Below, in pieces: positions 50,634 to 59,258 of a DNA stretch of 64,000 bases. The notes beneath the pieces are model-generated. The model was not told the DNA's origin. It made no database searches and saw only the letters and a program-made list of their open reading frames with translations. The position numbers were made by a program, and so were the translations under genes. Source of the stretch: Variovorax sp. RA8 (GTDB lineage Bacteria > Pseudomonadota > Gammaproteobacteria > Burkholderiales > Burkholderiaceae_C); NCBI RefSeq assembly GCF_901827175.1, contig NZ_LR594662.1:3410001-3474000 (forward strand), written 5' to 3'. Numbering within the stretch: the stretch's first letter is position 1; every line of letters begins with the position of its first letter.

Positions 50634-50643
50634 TGCAGCTGCA
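50634..50643. promoter_or_regulatory. Palindrome in the argP-argO intergenic region
   Basis: TGCAGCTGCA is a perfect 10-base palindrome in AATGCAGCTGCAGATAAG between the divergent argP and argO starts. It is a plausible part of the ArgP binding site; LysR sites are typically T-N11-A palindromes, so this is tentative. Confidence 0.35.
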
Positions 50644-50689
50644 GATAAGTTAACTGGACTGATTCTGCCGCGCCGCCAATCATCGGCGC

Positions 50690-51334
50690 ATGGCCAGCAG
50701 CTTCCTCCCCTCGTTCACCACCGGCTTCGCCCTCAGCCTGGGCTTGATCGTCGCCATCGGCGCGCAGAACGCCTTCGTGCTGCGCCAGGGCTTGCGACGG
50801 GAGCATGTGCTGCCCGTGGTCCTGTTCTGCGCGGCGGCCGACGCGCTCCTGGTGGCATTCGGCGTGGTCGGCATGGGTCGGGTGCTCGATCGCCTGCCGG
50901 TGCTGGCCCCGGTGCTGACGATGGGCGGCGCCCTCTTCCTTTTCGCCTATGCGGCCCTGGCCTGGCGGCGTGCGCTGAATCCCGGTGCGTTGCACGCCTC
51001 GTGTGCCGCCGGCGCCGGCAGCCCGCTCTCGCGCGTGATGGCGCAGACGGTCGCCTTTACCCTGCTGAATCCGCATGTGTACGTCGACACGGTGTTGCTG
51101 GTGGGCGCCGTCGGCGCGCAGCAGCCCGGCGCCGGCAAGGCCGCCTTCGTGGCGGGCAGCGCGCTGGCCAGCGCGGGCTGGTTTGCGACGCTGGGCGCCG
51201 GTGCCCGCCTGCTGGCGCCGCTGTTCGCCCGGCCAGCCGCATGGCGCTGGCTCGATGCCTTGGTGGGCTCGGTGATGCTGGTGCTCGGCGGGCTGCTGGC
51301 CGGCCAGGGCCTGTCAGCGCTGCTGCCGCGCTGA
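50690..51334 (+). CDS. argO: LysE/ArgO family amino-acid exporter
   Basis: The 214-residue inner-membrane protein has six hydrophobic segments and the LysE/RhtB family opening FALSLGLIVAIGAQNAFVLRQGL. The TLLNPHVYVDTVLL segment is typical of arginine/lysine exporters. It is divergent from argP, matching the ArgP-ArgO regulatory pair of E. coli. Confidence 0.95.
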   Translation: MASSFLPSFTTGFALSLGLIVAIGAQNAFVLRQGLRREHVLPVVLFCAAADALLVAFGVVGMGRVLDRLPVLAPVLTMGGALFLFAYAALAWRRALNPGALHASCAAGAGSPLSRVMAQTVAFTLLNPHVYVDTVLLVGAVGAQQPGAGKAAFVAGSALASAGWFATLGAGARLLAPLFARPAAWRWLDALVGSVMLVLGGLLAGQGLSALLPR

Positions 51335-51513
51335 GGCGGCGCGCGCCTGCGCCGCAGCGCCTCGAGCGCGGCGCCCCCTGCTTTTGGCGGTCCCCAACAT
51401 GCAGGAGGTCTAAGGCCAACGGTTGATGTGCAGCCGCGGACCTTCGTTGTCTGATGTCACGACGGCGCAGCAAAACCAAGGCCCACTCGACCCACTCCCT
51501 TTGAGGTGACACC

Positions 51514-52128
51514 ATGTACCAAGGCGAACGCTTCAACGGCTACAGCCACCTGCTCGGCCTGATGCTGGCCACGGCCGGCTCCGCCCTGCTCTTGACGAAG
51601 ACGGTGCCCGGCAACGACCCGGCCAGGACTGCCAGCGCGCTGGTGTTCGGGCTCTCGATGGTGGCCTTGTACGGAGCCTCCACCCTCTTCCACAGCACGC
51701 GCGGGCGCAGGAAGCTGTTCTGGCAGCGCGTGGACCATTGCGCGATCTACCTGCTGATCGCCGGCAGCTATACCCCCTTCGCGCTGGTCACCCTGCAGGG
51801 CGCCTGGGGCTGGGCACTGCTGGCCGCGGCCTGGAGCGCGGCGCTGTTCGGCATCGCGCGCGAGCTGCGGCGGGGCGAGCCGCCGGCGCCCTCGCTGGCG
51901 CTGTATCTGGGCATGGGCTGGCTGGGCGTGCTGGCGGCCGTGCCGCTGGTCGAGCGGCTTGATGGCGCCGGCCTGGCCTGGTTGTTGGCGGGGGCGCTGT
52001 GGTACTCGGCCGGGACGGTCTTCTATCGCAACCCGCTGGGCTGGCGGCACGCGCACGGCACCTGGCATCTGTTCGTGCTGGCGGGATCGGCCAGCCACTA
52101 TGTGACGGTGGCGCACTTCGTGTTGTAG
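51514..52128 (+). CDS. Hemolysin III family membrane protein (YqfA/TrhA)
   Basis: The 204-residue inner-membrane protein has seven hydrophobic segments and the progestin/AdipoQ receptor-like metal-binding residues: SHL in GYSHLLGL, STLFHS and HCAIYLLIAGSYTPF, and a late HGTWHLFVLAGSASHY. The family affects membrane fluidity or lipid composition; hemolytic activity is not shown for most members. AGGTGAC precedes the ATG. The extensin-like gene follows by 7 bases. Confidence 0.93.
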   Translation: MYQGERFNGYSHLLGLMLATAGSALLLTKTVPGNDPARTASALVFGLSMVALYGASTLFHSTRGRRKLFWQRVDHCAIYLLIAGSYTPFALVTLQGAWGWALLAAAWSAALFGIARELRRGEPPAPSLALYLGMGWLGVLAAVPLVERLDGAGLAWLLAGALWYSAGTVFYRNPLGWRHAHGTWHLFVLAGSASHYVTVAHFVL

Positions 52129-52135
52129 TCGGGGT

Positions 52136-52861
52136 GTGCGCCCGTTTTCACGGCATAGCCTGTTCCTCGCCCTTCTGATTGCCCTGGCGGCGCTGCTGGC
52201 CGCGGCGCTCCACTTCGGCGCGCTCGATATTCCCGACCGCTTCGACCCCCTGGCGCCACTGGACGTCGCAGCGCAGCCGAACCTGCTGACCGGCCTCAAG
52301 CTGCGGCGCGCGAGATCCGACCCCGCGCGCTGCTTCGCCGCCCTCGAGCCGTCAGGCCTGCAGTACGAGCCGGTAGCCGACCGCAGCACCGGCCCCGGCT
52401 GTGGCCTGACGGGCGCCCTGCGCCTGCGCGGCGGCCGCAGCGTCTCGCTGCCCTCGCCGACGCTGTTGACCTGCCGCGCGGCGCTGTCCTTTGCGATGTG
52501 GGAGCGGCACGCCCTGCAACCGGCCGCGTCGCAGCGGCTGGGCGGCCCCATCTCCACCGTGGAGCACCTCGGCAGCTACGCCTGCCGCGACATCAACACC
52601 GGCGAAGGCAGCACGCGCGACGGGCGACGCAGCCGCCATGCGACCGCGGACGCGATCGACATCGCCGGCTTCGTGCGCGAGGACCGCACGCGCGTCACCG
52701 TGCGTCGCGATTGGGGCGGCAACGACGCACAAGCGCTCTTCCTGCGCGACGTCCATGCCGGCGCCTGCCGCTTCTTCGAGGGCGTGCTGGGCCCCGACTA
52801 CAACGCCGTGCATGCGGACCATTTCCATCTCGAAGTGGGCGGCTGGGGCTTCTGCCGCTGA
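52136..52861 (+). CDS. Extensin-like family protein
   Basis: The 241-residue protein starts with GTG and has an N-terminal hydrophobic anchor (about residues 8-27). The extensin-like C-terminal domain (PF06904 group) is visible from about residue 55: RCFAAL, GCGLTGALRL, SYACRDIN, HATADAIDIAGF and VHADHFHLEVGG. The His-containing stretches resemble metal-binding peptidase M15-like sites, so a periplasmic peptidoglycan role is possible. Function is not established. Confidence 0.88.
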   Translation: MRPFSRHSLFLALLIALAALLAAALHFGALDIPDRFDPLAPLDVAAQPNLLTGLKLRRARSDPARCFAALEPSGLQYEPVADRSTGPGCGLTGALRLRGGRSVSLPSPTLLTCRAALSFAMWERHALQPAASQRLGGPISTVEHLGSYACRDINTGEGSTRDGRRSRHATADAIDIAGFVREDRTRVTVRRDWGGNDAQALFLRDVHAGACRFFEGVLGPDYNAVHADHFHLEVGGWGFCR

Positions 52862-52896
52862 GCGCTTCGCTACCATGTGCGGCCTCGAGAGACCGC

Positions 52897-54504
52897 ATGA
52901 AACCTCAGAACTTCGCCTTCCACCACCCCATCGCCTTCTGGCTCGGCTGCATCGCCATCATCGGCGGCGTGCTGGCCCATGTACCGATGTTCATGATGGG
53001 CCGCCACACCGGCTACCAGATGGTCGGCATGGAGATGGACGCCACCATGCTCGCCGGCATGGCCATGATCCCGCTGGGCGTGCTGCTGGCCATGTACGGC
53101 CTGATGCCGCGCATCGCACAGATGAAGAAGAGCCTGCATGCCGACCGCCACCTGCAGTTCCACGTGGCCGATGGCGTGCCGCTGAACGGCGAGCACTGGA
53201 GGCTGGTGGTTGTGCTGGTGATCGCCCTGGCGGTCGACGTGCTCAAGCCCGCCACCCTGGGCTTCGTGATGCCCGGCATGACGAAGGAATACGAGATCAG
53301 CAAGCAGACCGCCGGCGTCCTCGCGCTGGTGGCGCTCACCGGGACAACGGTCGGCTCGGTGCTGTGGGGCCGGCTGGCCGACATGTTCGGCCGCCGCGCG
53401 GCGATCCTGCTGTCGGCGCTGATGTTCATCGGAACAGCGATCTGCGGCGCGATGCCGGCCTTCGGCTGGAACCTCGCGATGTGCTTCCTGATGGGCGCCT
53501 CGGCCGGCGGCCTGCTGCCGATCACCTTCACGTTGATGGCGGAAACCGTGCCGGCTGCGCACCGCGGCTGGCTGCTGGTGGCGCTGGGTGGCGTCGGCAC
53601 CTCGGCCGGCTACCTGCTGGCGGCCGGATCGGCGGCGCTGCTGGTGCCGGAGTTCAGCTGGCGCGCCCTGTGGCTGCTGGGCCTGCCGACCGGGCTCGTG
53701 ATCGTCTTCCTGGGCCGCTACATCCCCGAGTCGCCGCGCTTCCTCGCCAACGTGGGGCTCGACGACGAGGCGCGGGCGGTGCTCGCGCGCTTTGCCGGCA
53801 AGGGGGCGGCGAGCGACAGGCAGGCCGGCGCCGCCGCCGTGGTGGCCGAAGAGGAAGCGCCGGCCGGCGGCATCCGGCAGCTGCTGCGCGGCAGCCACGC
53901 GCGCATCACCTGGGGCCTGATGGTGTGCGGCGTGGCCTGGGGCCTGGTGAATTTCGGCTTCCTGCTGTGGCTGCCCACCAACCTCGGCAGCATGGGCATG
54001 GACGCTACCGCCGCCAGCGCGCTACTGGCCCGATCGGCGCTGCTGGCGCTGCCGGGCATTGCGATCGTGATCTGGCTCTACCACCGCTGGAGCAGCATCA
54101 AGGCGCTGGTGCTGTTCATCGCGCTGACCGCGGCGACGCTGCTGCTGTTCTTCGGCCTCGGGCTGGCGCGTGTGCAATCCAACCTCGCGATGGTGCTGAC
54201 CACCGCCCTGCTGCTGGTGAGCTCGAGCGGGGTGATCGCGATGCTCATCCCTTATGCCGCGGAGATCTATCCCGTCCACCTGCGCGGCACCGGCTCGGGC
54301 GTGGTGGCGGCCGGCTCCAAGTTCGGGGGCATCCTCGGCGCGGGCTTCGGCGTGCTGGGCGTGTTCGGTCATTTCGCCGCCTCGGCCCTGCTGATCGCGC
54401 TGCCGATGGCGGTGGCCGCGCTGATGCTGATACGCAGCGGGATCGAGACACGCGGACGCCGCCTGGAGGACATCCAGCAGGCGCTGGGCGGGACTTCTCC
54501 CTAG
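52897..54504 (+). CDS. MFS transporter with an N-terminal membrane extension
   Basis: The 535-residue inner-membrane protein has a standard major facilitator domain from about residue 105, with GRLADMFGRRAAIL (the loop 2-3 signature) and RYIPESPRFLA (sugar/aromatic acid transporter group). Before it are about 105 extra residues with two more hydrophobic segments rich in methionine and histidine. Substrate is unknown; relatives move aromatic acids, metabolites or metals. The ATG at 52897 is chosen as the nearest start giving a membrane segment early; longer in-frame reading overlaps the extensin-like gene. Confidence 0.88.
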   Translation: MKPQNFAFHHPIAFWLGCIAIIGGVLAHVPMFMMGRHTGYQMVGMEMDATMLAGMAMIPLGVLLAMYGLMPRIAQMKKSLHADRHLQFHVADGVPLNGEHWRLVVVLVIALAVDVLKPATLGFVMPGMTKEYEISKQTAGVLALVALTGTTVGSVLWGRLADMFGRRAAILLSALMFIGTAICGAMPAFGWNLAMCFLMGASAGGLLPITFTLMAETVPAAHRGWLLVALGGVGTSAGYLLAAGSAALLVPEFSWRALWLLGLPTGLVIVFLGRYIPESPRFLANVGLDDEARAVLARFAGKGAASDRQAGAAAVVAEEEAPAGGIRQLLRGSHARITWGLMVCGVAWGLVNFGFLLWLPTNLGSMGMDATAASALLARSALLALPGIAIVIWLYHRWSSIKALVLFIALTAATLLLFFGLGLARVQSNLAMVLTTALLLVSSSGVIAMLIPYAAEIYPVHLRGTGSGVVAAGSKFGGILGAGFGVLGVFGHFAASALLIALPMAVAALMLIRSGIETRGRRLEDIQQALGGTSP

Positions 54505-54558
54505 TGGTCGCAGTCTGCGCCAGTGACGTAGCAACCGTGCGGGTTGTTCACTCGGCCC

Positions 54559-56697
54559 TTACCATGCGTACCCCAGTTGAGCGCGTGACGCCACCCTTAG
54601 GGCGCCGCCGCCCGTTGCACCTGAAATCCCGACCCCGACGTTCAGGCCCTTGTTGATCTGGTAGCCCCAGGCCAGCCCGACGGCCGTTGCGCTTGCGTAG
54701 TTTCCCGTCGCCAGTCCCACCCATTGCATGCCTGCGGTCAGCGCGGGCATGGCAGGCATCGCCAGCGATGCCGCCACGCCCTTGGCCGCGAAATCGTTTG
54801 CCTGCTGGCCTATCGCACCTACGGCCTGTTGCATCTGCCCCAGGTTCACCGCATCACCTGGCAGTACGCCCGACGCCACGTTGGTGACCTGACGTGCCAG
54901 GCCTGTTTGTGCATTGCCGACCGACACCGTATTGGGCCGATCGGCCAGCGAGCCTTGGCCAAGCGCCACGCTGTTGTTGCCCGCCGCCAGCGTGTTGGCG
55001 CCCAGCGCCACGCTGTTGTCGCCCAGGGCCACGGCGTTGTTCCCTACCGCAGTTGTCGGATCGGCCAGCGCCCGAGCACCCGCGCCGATGGCAACCGAGC
55101 CCGCGTAGCGGGCTTGTGCGCCGGTACCCAGCGCTGTCGTGTTGTCGCCCAGGGCCTGGGCATTGTTGCCGATCGCCGTTGCGCCGGTCCCTTGCGTCGT
55201 TGTTCCCGTACCGCAACTCACATTGCCGTTGCTGAAGTTGCAGAGCCCGCTCGTGAAGGCTTGATTCACGAGCGTTTGCAGTACCGCCACTTGCTGAGTG
55301 GTGAAACTGTTGGCCGCGCTCAGCGTGGCCTGGCTGGCCTCCTTCAACTGGCCGACGTTGGCGGCGTCGGTGGCTGACTGCCCGGCGCGCACGTTGGTGA
55401 TTGCGGTTCCTTGGCCGCCGTTGCCTTGCAGTGCAAGCGACTGGCCGTCGGCGCTGTACTGCGCCGAGTTCTGGGCCAATCCCAGTGCCGTGCTCGCCGT
55501 GCTCTGTGCCGCGGTCGCTGTCGTCGATGCGGCGTTGGCCGTGCTCTGGGCCGCATTGGCTGCATTCAATGCGGTGTCGGCCGTGCCCTGGGCCGCACTT
55601 GCCGCCGTGACTGCGGTGTTGGCCGTTGTCTGGATGACAAACGCCTGCGACCCATTCATCGCATCGGTGCTGGAGGCCGAGATCGAACCGGCGGCCACAT
55701 TGGTGATCGTCCGCTGTTGTGCGGCCGAGCCCACCGATACCGTGTTGGCCGTCGCCGCAACCGACCCCTGCCCCAGCGCCACGGAGTTCGTGGCTCCGGC
55801 CTGCACGACAGCTCCATTGCCCAGTGCAGTAGCGTTGTCGGCCAGCGCCTGGGCGGCCTGCATGCTTGCGTTAGACCCCCCAATCGCTGTCGAATAGTTG
55901 CCACTGGCGACCGCGCCGTTGCCCCCGGCCTGCCCTGTGCCGGTGCCGGAAGCATTCGGCCCTGGCGCCGAAGCGCCACCGCCGATGGCTGTGCTGGCAA
56001 CCCCGCTGGCAAGGGCGCCGTTGCCGCCGTTGCCGCCCGGATTCGTCCCTGTCGAATTGCTTCCGGAGCCGCCGCTGCCGATCGCGGTGGCGCCAGACGC
56101 CGTCGCCTGCGCGCCGCTTCCGCCGGACCCACCCGCGGTACTCGCGTCTCCCGACATTCCGCTGCCGCCCCCGCCACCACCGCCAATGGCCAACGTTCCG
56201 TTGACAGTGGCCGCCGCACCACTGCCACCGCCGCCGCCAACGTGGGAGGCATCGAGGCCGTTGGCGCCGCTGGCACCGTTACCGATGGCCACTGCACCAT
56301 CTGTGGCGATGCTGCCTCCACCGCCACCCCCGCCACCCGCGATCCCGCTTCCGCCGCCTCCGCCGGATCCCGGCGAACCACCTTCGCCCCCTATACCTCC
56401 GGCGGCGCCATTTGTGAAGCCACTGGTGCCCCCATTGCCGGGTTCACCTCCAGCAGCGGCACCAAGTCTCCCTAAGTAGCTGCCGCCATCACCGCCACCG
56501 CCGATTTGCACGCCCTGTGCCCAGGCGGGCGTTGCCCCAGCCAGCAGTGTCGCGCCGCCGAGTCCCAGGACAGCCGCGCTCAGCACTGAGCGCGGGAAGG
56601 CCGTCCACCGTGCCGCGCGGGCCTGCTGAGCCCGGAAATTGTCGATGGCAAAGCATGGCGAAGGGGCAGAAGAAGAAGACAAGAGCGGGAGCGTCAT
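54559..56697 (-). CDS. Trimeric autotransporter adhesin (YadA type), glycine-rich
   Basis: The 712-residue outer-membrane adhesin has a long signal peptide ending TPAWAQ (about residue 60). A passenger follows in which residues 65-250 are extremely Gly/Ser-rich (GGGGGGGG blocks) with head-type repeats (TAIGSGG, TALGNGA, VALGQGS). Two neck motifs (NTVSVGS...RTITNVAAG and NTVSVGN...RQVTNVASG), an Ala/Thr/Gln helical stalk, and a C-terminal YadA anchor (about 645-712) ending GYAW complete it. Three chains form one beta-barrel. It probably mediates attachment to surfaces or hosts. It is short for the family. No partner gene is needed. Confidence 0.93.
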   Translation of the reverse strand: MTLPLLSSSSAPSPCFAIDNFRAQQARAARWTAFPRSVLSAAVLGLGGATLLAGATPAWAQGVQIGGGGDGGSYLGRLGAAAGGEPGNGGTSGFTNGAAGGIGGEGGSPGSGGGGGSGIAGGGGGGGGSIATDGAVAIGNGASGANGLDASHVGGGGGSGAAATVNGTLAIGGGGGGGSGMSGDASTAGGSGGSGAQATASGATAIGSGGSGSNSTGTNPGGNGGNGALASGVASTAIGGGASAPGPNASGTGTGQAGGNGAVASGNYSTAIGGSNASMQAAQALADNATALGNGAVVQAGATNSVALGQGSVAATANTVSVGSAAQQRTITNVAAGSISASSTDAMNGSQAFVIQTTANTAVTAASAAQGTADTALNAANAAQSTANAASTTATAAQSTASTALGLAQNSAQYSADGQSLALQGNGGQGTAITNVRAGQSATDAANVGQLKEASQATLSAANSFTTQQVAVLQTLVNQAFTSGLCNFSNGNVSCGTGTTTQGTGATAIGNNAQALGDNTTALGTGAQARYAGSVAIGAGARALADPTTAVGNNAVALGDNSVALGANTLAAGNNSVALGQGSLADRPNTVSVGNAQTGLARQVTNVASGVLPGDAVNLGQMQQAVGAIGQQANDFAAKGVAASLAMPAMPALTAGMQWVGLATGNYASATAVGLAWGYQINKGLNVGVGISGATGGGALRVASRAQLGYAW

Positions 56698-57064
56698 GAC
56701 ACCTCACGGAATTCCGAAGACAGAAGAAGGGGGAATTCTGGGAGGCTGGATACAGCCGTACTTCAAAACAAAACAAAATGTCAGGAACAGGCGAGGTGCG
56801 CACACGCGGAGGTAGATGCCGGGTCTTCTGGCTCGGCTGGACACCAGGGGGTCGAGTGTTCGGGACCCGCCCGACCGAGGCGATCGGCCTTATCCGGAAT
56901 AAGCATTTCATCGGCCCGCAGGCCGCATGCAGACTGGCGAATAAGCTTATCCGCATAAGGCGCGAACCAAAAAATAGTTTGTTTCCATAAGGCGCACTTC
57001 TAAAGTCCGTGGCTCGCGTTGACGGGGCCGTGGACGCACGCCTTCAAGCAGCAAAGAAAAGACG
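56698..57064. other. Intergenic region between the adhesin and cysI
   Basis: These 367 bases hold divergent promoters and no supported gene. AT-rich words near the adhesin side (AAAACAAAACAAAATG, near 56765-56780) are followed by palindromes CTTATCCGGAATAAG (56889-56903, one mismatch) and ATAAGCTTAT (56941-56950), then the direct repeat CATAAGGCGC before cysI. These are candidate sites for the sulfur regulator CysB. Confidence 0.5.
56954..56995 (+). promoter_or_regulatory. Direct repeat CATAAGGCGC x2, candidate CysB region of cysI
   Basis: CATAAGGCGC occurs at 56954-56963 and 56986-56995, start to start 32 bases apart (about three helical turns). CATAAGG also occurs upstream of the second sulfate-binding gene (46204-46210). 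Shared only by sulfur genes here, it could be a binding site of CysB or a related LysR regulator. This is inference; the known CysB consensus is loose. Confidence 0.4.
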
Positions 57065-58843
57065 ATGTACCAATACACAGACTTCGACCGCCAGTTCGTG
57101 CACCAGCGCGCGGCGCAATTCCGTGACCAGCTCGAGCGCTGGCAGGCCGGCAAGCTCGCCGAAGAACAGTTCCGGCCGCTGCGCCTGCAGAACGGCTGGT
57201 ATGTGCAGCGCTATGCGCCGATGCTGCGCGTGGCCGTTCCTTATGGCGAACTCTCCAGCGCGCGCCTGCGCGTGCTGGCAAAGATCGCACGCGAGTACGA
57301 CGCGCCCGATCCCGAGGTCTACAAGCATGCGAACGAGGTGCAAGGCAAGCTGGGCAGCGTCCGGTTGCCGACGCACTACGCGCACTTCACCACGCGCACC
57401 AACGTTCAATACAACTGGATCCCGCTGTCCAAGTCGGCCGACGTGATGGACCTGCTGGCCTCCGTCGACATGCACGGCATCCAGACCAGCGGCAACTGCA
57501 TCCGCAACATCACCAGCGACGAGCTGGCCGGCATCGCGGTGGACGAGATCGCCGACCCACGTCCTTTCGCCGAGATCATGCGCCAGTGGAGCACGCTGCA
57601 TCCGGAATTCGCCTTCCTGCCGCGCAAGTTCAAGATCGCCATCACCGGTGCGGTGGAGGACCGCGTTGCGACGGGTTGGTATGACGTCGGCCTGCAGCTC
57701 TACAAGAACGACGAGGGCGAACTCGGCTTCCGCGTCAAGGTGGGCGGCGGCATGGGCCGCACGCCGATCATCGGCACGGTGGTCCGCGAGTTCCTCCCGT
57801 GGCACCAGCTGATGAACTACCTGGAAGCCGTGATCCGGGTTTACAACCGATACGGCCGGCGCGACAACGCCTGGAAGGCCCGCATCAAGATCCTGGTCAA
57901 GGCCGAGGGCCAGCGCTACATCGACGACGTCGAGGCCGAATACAAGGAGGTCGTCGAGCGCGATGGCGCGCCGCACACCATTACGCAAGCCGAGCTCGAC
58001 CGCGTGACCGCGAGCTTCGTGACGCCGAAGATGGCCACGCGCGTATTCCGCAGCGCGGAGGAAACCGATGCCGAGCTGCGCGCGCAGGCCGACGAGGACG
58101 TGCAGTTCGCACGCTGGCTGCAGCGCAATGTGGCCCCGCACAAGAATCCGGCACTGCGTGCCGTCACGCTGTCCTTCAAGCGCCTGGGCCAGGCGCCGGG
58201 CGACGCTTCGGCCAGCCAGCTCGAGGCCGCCGCGCAGCTTGCCGACCGCTTCAGCGCCGGCGAGGCCCGCGTCACGCACGAGCAGAACCTGCTGCTGCCG
58301 TGGGTCCATGCCGAAGACCTGCATGCGCTCTGGCTCGCCGCCCGCGAGGCCGGTTTCGCGAGCCCCAACATTCATCTGCTGACCGACATGATCTCGTGCC
58401 CCGGCGGCGACTTCTGCTCGCTGGCCAACGCGCGCTCGATCCCGATTGCCGCCGCCATCACCGAGCGCTATCAGGACCTCGACGAGCTCGACGACCTGGG
58501 TGAGATCGACCTGCACATCAGCGGCTGTATCAACTCCTGCGGCCATCATCACAGCGGCCATATCGGCATCCTCGGCGTCGACAAGGACGGCAAGGAGTGG
58601 TACCAGGTCACGCTCGGCGGCTCCGACGGCGCTGCGCGCAACGGCCCGGCCCTGCCCGGAAAGGTGGTCGGCCCGTCGTTCTCGGCGGCGGAGGTGCCCG
58701 ACGTGGTCGAGGCCGTGCTCAACACCTACCGCGACCTGCGCAATGCCGGCGAGAGCTTCATCGACACGCTGCGCCGCGTCGGCATGGATCCCTTCAAGAC
58801 CGCTGCCAATGGCGCGCGCTTCAAGGTCGAGGAGGCCGCATGA
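57065..58843 (+). CDS. cysI: Sulfite reductase hemoprotein (nitrite/sulfite reductase family)
   Basis: The 592-residue cytosolic enzyme reduces sulfite to sulfide. It has two ferredoxin-like half domains and siroheme/Fe4S4-binding motifs: TTRTNVQYNWIPL, GVQ-like GIQTSGNCIRNITSD, and the four cysteines in MISCPGGDFCSLA and SGCINSCGHHH. No flavoprotein partner (CysJ) is adjacent, so electrons probably come from ferredoxin; fdxA and a ferredoxin reductase lie at 62-63.6 kb. It overlaps the next gene by 4 bases (ATGA). Confidence 0.95.
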   Translation: MYQYTDFDRQFVHQRAAQFRDQLERWQAGKLAEEQFRPLRLQNGWYVQRYAPMLRVAVPYGELSSARLRVLAKIAREYDAPDPEVYKHANEVQGKLGSVRLPTHYAHFTTRTNVQYNWIPLSKSADVMDLLASVDMHGIQTSGNCIRNITSDELAGIAVDEIADPRPFAEIMRQWSTLHPEFAFLPRKFKIAITGAVEDRVATGWYDVGLQLYKNDEGELGFRVKVGGGMGRTPIIGTVVREFLPWHQLMNYLEAVIRVYNRYGRRDNAWKARIKILVKAEGQRYIDDVEAEYKEVVERDGAPHTITQAELDRVTASFVTPKMATRVFRSAEETDAELRAQADEDVQFARWLQRNVAPHKNPALRAVTLSFKRLGQAPGDASASQLEAAAQLADRFSAGEARVTHEQNLLLPWVHAEDLHALWLAAREAGFASPNIHLLTDMISCPGGDFCSLANARSIPIAAAITERYQDLDELDDLGEIDLHISGCINSCGHHHSGHIGILGVDKDGKEWYQVTLGGSDGAARNGPALPGKVVGPSFSAAEVPDVVEAVLNTYRDLRNAGESFIDTLRRVGMDPFKTAANGARFKVEEAA

Positions 58844-59247
58844 AAAGAACGCTCCAACTGATCGCCGCAGAGGACCATGTGGATGACGGCGACCCGAGCG
58901 TGCTGCAGCTCCCCAACGATGCCGATCCGCTGGCGATCGAAATCTGCCTCGGCGACGTGCAGCGCATCGACCTGAACTTCCCGAAATTCACCGACGGCCG
59001 CGCCTTCAGCCAGGCCTACCTGCTGCGGCGGCGCCTCGGCTTCAAAGGAGACATCCGCGCCACCGGCGACGTGTTGATCGACCAGCTGGTGCAGATGCAG
59101 CGCAGCGGATTCTCGAGCGCCGTGCTCAAGGAGGGCGTGGACGCCTCGGACGCACAACGCCAGTTCGACCGCTTCGGCGATTTCTACCAGGGCGATGCGG
59201 TGCAGCCCACGCCGCACTTTGCCGCGGCGGACTCCGAGGCCGCTTGA
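58840..59247 (+). CDS. DUF934 domain protein, sulfate assimilation operon
   Basis: The 135-residue protein shows the DUF934 pattern: FPKFTDGRAFSQAYLLRRRLGFKGDIRATGDVL. It lies between cysI and cysH with overlaps on both sides (ATGA and close spacing). DUF934 proteins are almost always found in this setting; their role is unknown but is assumed to support sulfite reduction or PAPS/APS reduction. Confidence 0.9.
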   Translation: MKRTLQLIAAEDHVDDGDPSVLQLPNDADPLAIEICLGDVQRIDLNFPKFTDGRAFSQAYLLRRRLGFKGDIRATGDVLIDQLVQMQRSGFSSAVLKEGVDASDAQRQFDRFGDFYQGDAVQPTPHFAAADSEAA

Positions 59248-59258
59248 GAACCCTCGAC

